A stretch of DNA of 10,742 nucleotides from Phycisphaerae bacterium. GTDB taxonomy: Bacteria > Planctomycetota > Phycisphaerae > UBA1845 > PWPN01. The stretch lies in assembly GCA_035384605.1 (NCBI GenBank), contig DAOOIV010000134.1, positions 1 through 10,742 of the forward strand, written 5' to 3'. Both the position numbers and the translations under genes were made by a program. Of this stretch, positions 6,512 through 10,742 are shown one piece after another; within the stretch, counting starts at the first letter, position 1, and every line of letters begins with the position of its first letter. Below the pieces are notes generated by a model. That model ran no database searches and had not been told where the DNA came from. It saw only the letters and a list, made by a program, of their open reading frames with translations.

Positions 6512-7801
6512 CTATTGTCGTTGCTCCATCGGTACGTAGTGCCGCAGCGGCGGGCCGACATAGATCTGCCGCGGGCGATAGATGCGCGGGTTCGGACTCA
6601 GGTGGACCTCACGCCAATGGGCGATCCAGCCGGGCATGCGACCGATGGCGAACATGACGGGGAACATGTCCACCGGGATGCCGATGGCCCGCAGGATGAT
6701 GCCGCTGTAGAAGTCGACGTTCGGATAGAGCTTACGTTCGAGGAAGTAAGGATCGCTCAGTGCGATTTCCTCGAGCTGCTTGGCGATATCCAGCAGGGGG
6801 TCGCGAATACCCAGTTGGGCCAGAACTCTGTCGCAGGCGCTCTTGATGATCCTGGATCTCGGGTCGAAGTTCTTGTACACGCGGTGTCCGAAGCCCATGA
6901 GGCGGATGTTGGACTTCTTCTCCTTGACCTTGGCGATGTATGACTTGAGGTCCTCGCCGCTCTGTTGAATGCCGAGCAGCATCTGCACGACGGCCTGGTT
7001 CGCCCCGCCGTGCAGCCGGCCCCAGAGGGCACAGATGCCCGCGGCCACGGAGGCGTAGAGATTGGCCAGGCTCGAACCGACCATCCGGACGGTTGAGGTG
7101 GAGCAGTTCTGTTCGTGGTCGGCATGCATGATCAAGAGCAGGTTCAATGCCGCAATGATCTCCGGGGAGGGTTCGTAGGGGGCGTTGGGCTTGCTGAACA
7201 TCATGTGCAGAAAATTGGGCACATAGGGCAGATCCGGCCTGGGGTACATCATCGGATGGCCGATGGACTTCTTGTAGCTGGCCGCGGCGATGGTGCGCAC
7301 CTTGCTCATGATGCGGGCTGCGGCGTCGATGAAGTGGGTGTCATCCTCGGGTTGCAGGAGGTCGGGCTGGTAGCAGCCCATGGCGTTCATCATTGCCGAG
7401 AGGATGGCCATCGGGTGGGCGCTGGGGGGGAAGCCCTCGAAATGATTGCGGAGGTCTTCATGGATGAACTCGTGCTCCATCAGCAGGGAGCGGAATTCGG
7501 CCAACTGTCTGGAGGTGGGCAGCTCGCCGAAAATGAGCAGGTAGGCGACCTCGACGAAACTCGACTTTTCGGCGAGTTCCTCGATCGGGTAGCCTCGATA
7601 TCGAAGAATGCCTTTCTCGCCGTCGATGAAGGTGATGCTGCTCAGGCACGATCCGGTGTTGGCGTAGCTGTCGTCAAGCGTGATGCAGCCGGTCATCGAT
7701 CGGAGTCGGCTGATGTCGATGCCCACTTCGTTCTCTGTGCCGATCACAACGGGCAACTCGTACGACTTGCCGTCGATAATCAGGGTTGCGGTCTTGTTCA
7801 T
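6512..7801 (-). CDS. gltA: Citrate synthase (type II, E. coli GltA-like)
   Basis: A 429-residue enzyme, almost the same length as E. coli GltA (427), that condenses oxaloacetate and acetyl-CoA to citrate and CoA at the entry of the TCA cycle. The catalytic triad is visible: His264 in WGRLHGGAN (260-268), His306 in GFGHRVYKNFDPRS (303-316) and Asp363 in YPNVDFYSG (359-367). The substrate-binding block MHADHEQNCSTSTVR (225-239) is intact. The N-terminal region (MNKTATLIIDGKSYELPVVIGTENE), typical of the hexameric, often NADH-sensitive class, is present. The frame stays open upstream to 8146, but that part lacks family similarity and contains the likely promoter, so the start is ATG 7801. The ribosome site there is weak (AAGGG about 9 nt upstream). 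First gene of a likely two-gene unit with the lipoprotein downstream. Confidence 0.96.
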   Translation of the reverse strand: MNKTATLIIDGKSYELPVVIGTENEVGIDISRLRSMTGCITLDDSYANTGSCLSSITFIDGEKGILRYRGYPIEELAEKSSFVEVAYLLIFGELPTSRQLAEFRSLLMEHEFIHEDLRNHFEGFPPSAHPMAILSAMMNAMGCYQPDLLQPEDDTHFIDAAARIMSKVRTIAAASYKKSIGHPMMYPRPDLPYVPNFLHMMFSKPNAPYEPSPEIIAALNLLLIMHADHEQNCSTSTVRMVGSSLANLYASVAAGICALWGRLHGGANQAVVQMLLGIQQSGEDLKSYIAKVKEKKSNIRLMGFGHRVYKNFDPRSRIIKSACDRVLAQLGIRDPLLDIAKQLEEIALSDPYFLERKLYPNVDFYSGIILRAIGIPVDMFPVMFAIGRMPGWIAHWREVHLSPNPRIYRPRQIYVGPPLRHYVPMEQRQ

Positions 7802-8117
7802 GCTGATGCCCTTGCCTGTGCGCGGCCGCCGGCAGCCGTCGCATGCGTATCCTCGTCCAATGTTCGTGCGAACGGCCGATCCGGCCCTCAGGGGCCGCCG
7901 CTTCGAGCCCGCCGCTGATACCAGTGGCACCGGTCCCCCAAACCGGCTCGTGGGTTCACCGGAGCGGGGGGATTGTATCAGACTCCGTCGAATCTGTGAA
8001 ACGGGCGGGGGCCGTTTCCGTGGAAGCTTGACTGGCAGGGCGGTCGCCGTGAACATGGCGAGTCGATCGCCTGCGGCGTTCGTCTTTGGATGTATTGGGT
8101 TTATCGAGGAGTCCGCC
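7802..8117. other. Divergent regulatory gap between gltA and the dehydrogenase, including the gltA leader
   Basis: These 316 bases contain the gltA promoter, a gltA leader of about 165 nt, and the upstream region of the dehydrogenase. The leader holds a compact hairpin (CGGCCC at 7882-7887, TCAG loop, GGGCCG at 7892-7897, plus-strand coordinates). On the + strand TTGACT (8028-8033) and GAACAT (8051-8056), 17 bp apart, are a weak promoter candidate for the dehydrogenase. No known riboswitch fold was recognised. Confidence 0.5.
7972..8000 (-). promoter_or_regulatory. Sigma70-type promoter for gltA
   Basis: On the reverse strand TTCACA (8000-7995), a 17-bp spacer and TACAAT (7977-7972) match the consensus at five of six bases each. 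TGA directly ahead of TACAAT makes it an extended -10. Transcription would begin near 7965, about 165 nt before the ATG of citrate synthase. It is the best promoter-like sequence I see in the window. Confidence 0.6.
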
Positions 8118-8900
8118 ATGTCCGAGTTGCAGGGGCGGGTGGCCATTATCAGCGGCGGTCTGGGTGATATCGGCCGGGCCTGCGCGGTGGAGTTGGCACG
8201 GCGGGGAGCGGATATCGCCGTGGGTGACCGCGACGACGGCGGACGGGCCGAGCCTTTACGGGCGGAGATTTCGCGGCTTGGCCGGCGTTTTCATTTTGCC
8301 ATTGTAGACGTGTCGGATGCGGAGGCTGTCCGGAGCTGGGTTGGCTTGGTTGAGAAAGAACTGAGCCCGCCGACGATTGCCGTGCCCAACGCGGCGATCG
8401 TTGAGATGGCGTCGATGGCGGATCTGACCCCGGCGATCTGGCAGCGACACCTGGACGTCAACCTGACCGGCGCCTTTAACCTGGCTCACGCCGTCGCCCA
8501 ACGCCTGGTCGAGTTGAGGCAGACCGGACGCATCGTATTCATCGGCAGTTGGGCGGGCCACACTGCTCATGCTCACATTCCTGCATATTGTGTGGCCAAG
8601 GCCGGCCTGCGAATGGTGTGCAGATGCATGGCCCTCGAATACGCCCGCCATGGAATCCTGGTGAACGAGGTTGCTCCCGGGGTGGTAAACGCGGGCCTGT
8701 CGCGCAGCCTCTTTGACAAGGATCGGGCGTTAACGCGCCGCACGGCCGCCAGTATTCCCACCGGTGAGCTGATGCAACCCGAGGAAGTCGCCTTGCACGT
8801 TGCCCACCTATGCGACCCGCGCAGCCGCAACGTGACGGGCAGCGTCCTGCTTTGCGACGGCGGTCTTTCGCTCGTCACCGCGACCGCCAAGCAGGAGTAG
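8118..8900 (+). CDS. Short-chain dehydrogenase/reductase (SDR family oxidoreductase)
   Basis: A 260-residue classical SDR, an NAD(P)-dependent oxidoreductase of the cytoplasm. The cofactor motif is SGGLGDIG (12-19), a TGxxxGIG variant. Asp37 at the end of the second strand (VGDRDD) favours NAD(H). The usual NNAG appears as PNAAI (90-94), Asn115 is present in DVNLTGAF, and the catalytic residues are Ser144 (FIGSWAG), Tyr157 and Lys161 (YCVAKAG). The PG motif is APGVVNAG (186-193). The C-terminal GSVLLCDGG block is typical. The start ATG has GAGGAG at 8106-8111, 6 nt upstream. Substrate cannot be told; FabG-like or sugar and alcohol dehydrogenases share this pattern. Divergent from gltA, with no close partner downstream. 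Confidence 0.92.
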   Translation: MSELQGRVAIISGGLGDIGRACAVELARRGADIAVGDRDDGGRAEPLRAEISRLGRRFHFAIVDVSDAEAVRSWVGLVEKELSPPTIAVPNAAIVEMASMADLTPAIWQRHLDVNLTGAFNLAHAVAQRLVELRQTGRIVFIGSWAGHTAHAHIPAYCVAKAGLRMVCRCMALEYARHGILVNEVAPGVVNAGLSRSLFDKDRALTRRTAASIPTGELMQPEEVALHVAHLCDPRSRNVTGSVLLCDGGLSLVTATAKQE

Positions 8901-9275
8901 AGCCCGACGTTGCGTGCTGCCACGGTCGGCGAATGAAGAATGGCGAAGGCGGAATTAAGAGTACTCCCGGTCTGTCTCGCGTGGGCGGCGCGATCCGGCT
9001 ACAATCCCATCGTGGGTGCCGTGCCCGTGGCGTCGCACGGGCAGGCCTTCGTAGTGATCACTGAGAATGTGTGAGATGAGGTAGGTCACGGTCGGAGCCG
9101 CCGGAGGTGGCGCAGACCTGCCGGTCCGGGCTGAACCATGCGGCGGGTCTCGGTCGCTGTGGCGACCTCGACGCTGCCCTACCGCTGACAACTGACTGCT
9201 CTCCCGCGGCGTGCTCAGCATTCTTGGAATGCGAGCCGCCCGTTGGGTTGAGAGGGAGGTCGGGAGCCGTATCGA
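8901..9275. other. Gene-free stretch with repeat traces between the dehydrogenase and the enolase-family gene
   Basis: These 375 bases contain a single AATGGCGAAG repeat unit (8939-8948), a strong hairpin (9022-9043) and a reverse-strand patch with a WD40-like peptide (9061-9138). No frame has a convincing start and ribosome site. No promoter for the gene at 9276 stands out. CTGACA at 9184 has no -10 partner. Confidence 0.5.
9022..9043. terminator. GC-rich hairpin, terminator or interspersed repeat
   Basis: TGCCCGTG (9022-9029) and CACGGGCA (9036-9043) pair perfectly over 8 bp around the loop GCGTCG. It lies 122 bp after the dehydrogenase stop. There is no T-run, so it may be a repeat of the 'GTGCCGTGCCCGTG' kind rather than a true terminator. 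Confidence 0.4.
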
Positions 9276-10394
9276 ATGCCCAGAATCGATGTCGTCGAGA
9301 TCTATCGCGTTCACCTGCCGCTGGTGTACCCGTTTCGGACTGCATACGGGACAGATGACGCCGTGGAGCCGGTGCTGGTGAAGCTACGTTCCGGCCGTTT
9401 TCACGGCTGGGGCGAGGCGCAGCCGTTCATATGCCCCACCTACTGCCCGGAGTACTCGGCCGGCGTCTTCCTGCTGATCAAGAACGTTTTTGCTCCCGCG
9501 ATCGTCGGCCATGAGATCGACAGCGGCGACGCCCTCCGGCAGATGATTGCCTGCTTTAAGGGCAACTTCTTCGCCAAGGGGGCCCTTGACATGGCCTGGT
9601 GGGACCTGTTTGCCCGCACCCGCGGTGAACCGCTGTGGAAGACTCTCGGCGGGAAGGGACCGGACATCGAGGTGGGGGCTGATTTCGGCGCGATGGAGCG
9701 TATCGACGCCTTGCTGGGCAAGATCGATCAGGCCCTCAAGGCCGGCTACAAACGGGTCAAACTCAAGTACGCACCCGGCTGGGACCTGCCCGTGATTCAG
9801 GCCGTCCGCGGCGCGTTTCCCGATGCCGTTTTCCACATCGACTGCAACAGCGGCTACACCCTCGAGGACCTTGGCATGTTCAAACAGCTCGACCGCTACA
9901 ATCTGGCGATGATCGAGCAGCCGTTGATGTACGACGACCTGGTCGATCACGCCGCGCTCCAAGACCAGATCTGCACGCCCATCTGCCTCGATGAAAGCGT
10001 TACCTCGCTCGATAAGGTCCGCAAGGCCATCGAGATCGGGGCCTGCCGTTGGATCAACATCAAACCCGTCCGTGTCGGCGGTCATACCCCGGCACTAGCG
10101 ATTCACGATCTCTGCCAGGAGGCGGGCATCGGCTGCTGGGTGGGCGGCATGCTCGAATCGGGCATCGGTGCGGCCCATTGCCTGGCGGCGGCCACGTTGT
10201 CGAACATCAAGTACCCTTGCGACGTCTTTCCCAGCTCGCGTTTCTTCCACAAGGACCTCTCGGTTCCCGATTGGCACCTGTCCGGCCCGTCAAGAATGAC
10301 CGCCGTCGACGCCCCGGGCATCGGCTGCGATCCGGACCCGGCGATGCTGGAAGCGTGCGCCGTCGAGAAGGCCGTGATCGGGCAGGGGGGGTAG
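9276..10394 (+). CDS. Enolase-superfamily enzyme, o-succinylbenzoate synthase / N-acylamino-acid racemase type
   Basis: A 372-residue metal-dependent enzyme of the muconate-lactonising branch of the enolase superfamily. The N-terminal cap has PLVYPFRTAYGT (15-26) and GWGEAQPFICPTY (44-56), which resembles MenC/NSAR proteins. The barrel shows the acid-base lysines KLK (162-164), metal ligands Asp189 (HIDCNSGY), Glu214 (IEQPL) and Asp239 (CLDES), each 25 residues apart, and the second lysine Lys263 (NIKPVRVGG). GGMLESGIG (290-298) follows. All catalytic positions are present. Known members make o-succinylbenzoate for menaquinone or racemise N-succinylamino acids. No other menaquinone gene is nearby, so the reaction is open; L-Ala-D/L-Glu epimerase is a less likely alternative. 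GGGAG lies 9 nt before the ATG. The last 17 codons belong to a tandem repeat that continues downstream. Confidence 0.88.
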   Translation: MPRIDVVEIYRVHLPLVYPFRTAYGTDDAVEPVLVKLRSGRFHGWGEAQPFICPTYCPEYSAGVFLLIKNVFAPAIVGHEIDSGDALRQMIACFKGNFFAKGALDMAWWDLFARTRGEPLWKTLGGKGPDIEVGADFGAMERIDALLGKIDQALKAGYKRVKLKYAPGWDLPVIQAVRGAFPDAVFHIDCNSGYTLEDLGMFKQLDRYNLAMIEQPLMYDDLVDHAALQDQICTPICLDESVTSLDKVRKAIEIGACRWINIKPVRVGGHTPALAIHDLCQEAGIGCWVGGMLESGIGAAHCLAAATLSNIKYPCDVFPSSRFFHKDLSVPDWHLSGPSRMTAVDAPGIGCDPDPAMLEACAVEKAVIGQGG

Positions 10395-10742
10395 TGCGGC
10401 CAACGTTCTCGTTGACCCATTTCGTCAGCGGCAGGTCGGCGCTTCGCTCTGACCTGCCCTACCCTGCTGGAAGCGTGCGCCGTCGAGAAGGCCGTGATCG
10501 GGCAGGGGGGGTAGTGCGGCCAACGTTCTCGTTGACCCATTTCATCAGCGGCAGGTCGGCGCTTCGCTCTGACCTGCCCTACGTTGCTGCGACGCGGACC
10601 CGGCGATGCTGGAAGCATGCACCGTCGAGGAGGCCGTGATCGGGCAGGGGGGTAGCGCGGCCAACGTTCTCGTTGACTCATTTCGTTAGCGGCAGGTCGG
10701 CGCTTCGCTCTGACCTGCCCTACGTTGCTGCGACGCGGACCC
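10345..10742. repeat. Tandem duplication of the 3' end of the enolase-family gene plus its trailing hairpin
   Basis: Copy 1 (10345-10462) includes the last codons and stop of the gene. Copy 2 (10465-10582) matches it at 117 of 118 positions, differing only at G10424/A10544, with a period of exactly 120 bp. Copy 3 (10607-10723) is more diverged (for example GCG to GCA, one G fewer in the G-run, CAT to CAT with ACTCA for ACCCA). It is preceded by a GTTGCTGCGACGCGGACCC spacer (10583-10601) that reappears at 10724-10742 at the window edge. A fourth unit therefore probably starts there. Copies 2 and 3 lack the rest of the gene and are not coding. The array reaches the right edge, so its full length is unknown. 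Confidence 0.9.
10430..10458. repeat. REP-like hairpin with GGCAGGTC/GACCTGCC arms, first of three
   Basis: GGCAGGTC and GACCTGCC form an 8-bp perfect stem, extended inward by a G-T and a G-C pair around a CTTCG-type tip. It recurs at 10550-10578 and 10691-10719, once per unit. It begins 36 bp after the stop codon, so it could end transcription. It also resembles the widespread 'GCTTCGCTC...CCTAC' interspersed repeats of many genomes. Confidence 0.7.

Noticed and set aside
7802..8146. N-terminal extension of citrate synthase by 115 codons
   Set aside because: The frame is open only because of high GC. The extension has no family similarity, and the likely promoter lies within it. The 429-residue form matches GltA length and N-terminus.
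10049..10639. Forward open frame spanning the tandem repeat
   Set aside because: It is an out-of-frame shadow of the enolase-family gene that continues because the repeat period is a multiple of three.

Overview
The window is GC-rich bacterial chromosome of ordinary housekeeping type, most likely from a Planctomycetota bacterium (Phycisphaerae-like). That placement is an inference from a DUF1080 lipoprotein, an RHS/YD-repeat remnant, small exported proteins of no clear family, and several kinds of short intergenic repeat. No rRNA or tRNA gene, CRISPR array, transposase or phage gene is visible.

Layout. Positions 1-320 are a repeat-rich scar: the reverse strand carries an RHS/YD-repeat coding remnant, interrupted in frame by a 72-bp segment bounded by 8-bp inverted repeats. 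Next come two 52-bp direct copies, each holding a TAAATAGG/CCTATTTA palindrome, and four copies of GTTTTCCGCGT. At 523-1284 (+) is a DUF1080 lipoprotein. At 1588-1977 (+) is a small protein with a C-terminal membrane anchor. Converging on it is a reverse-strand pair in which a CcsA/HemX-like membrane protein (3344-4162) overlaps hemA, glutamyl-tRNA reductase (2055-3347), by the four bases ATGA. Diverging from that pair is a secreted protein of unknown function (4300-5685, +). Its last codons run into a 'GAATGGCGAAG'-type repeat.

A second reverse-strand unit holds gltA, citrate synthase (6512-7801), followed after 24 bp by a small lipoprotein (5783-6487). The best promoter in the window (TTCACA, 17 bp, TACAAT with an extended -10) lies at 7972-8000 and implies a leader of about 165 nt. 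Diverging from it is a short-chain dehydrogenase (8118-8900, +). After a 375-bp gap comes an enolase-superfamily enzyme of the o-succinylbenzoate synthase / N-acylamino-acid racemase type (9276-10394, +). The 3' end of that gene, with the hairpin behind it, is repeated at least three times to the right edge of the window, and a fourth copy appears to begin there.

How the genes relate. The hemX-like/hemA pair makes the first dedicated step of tetrapyrrole synthesis and probably tunes it. gltA feeds the TCA cycle. The other genes are single units with no obvious shared pathway. I found no convincing new multi-gene system. The most unusual features are the repeats: the tandem duplication of a gene's 3' end plus hairpin, the inverted-repeat insert in the RHS remnant, and the two REP-like families upstream of the DUF1080 gene.
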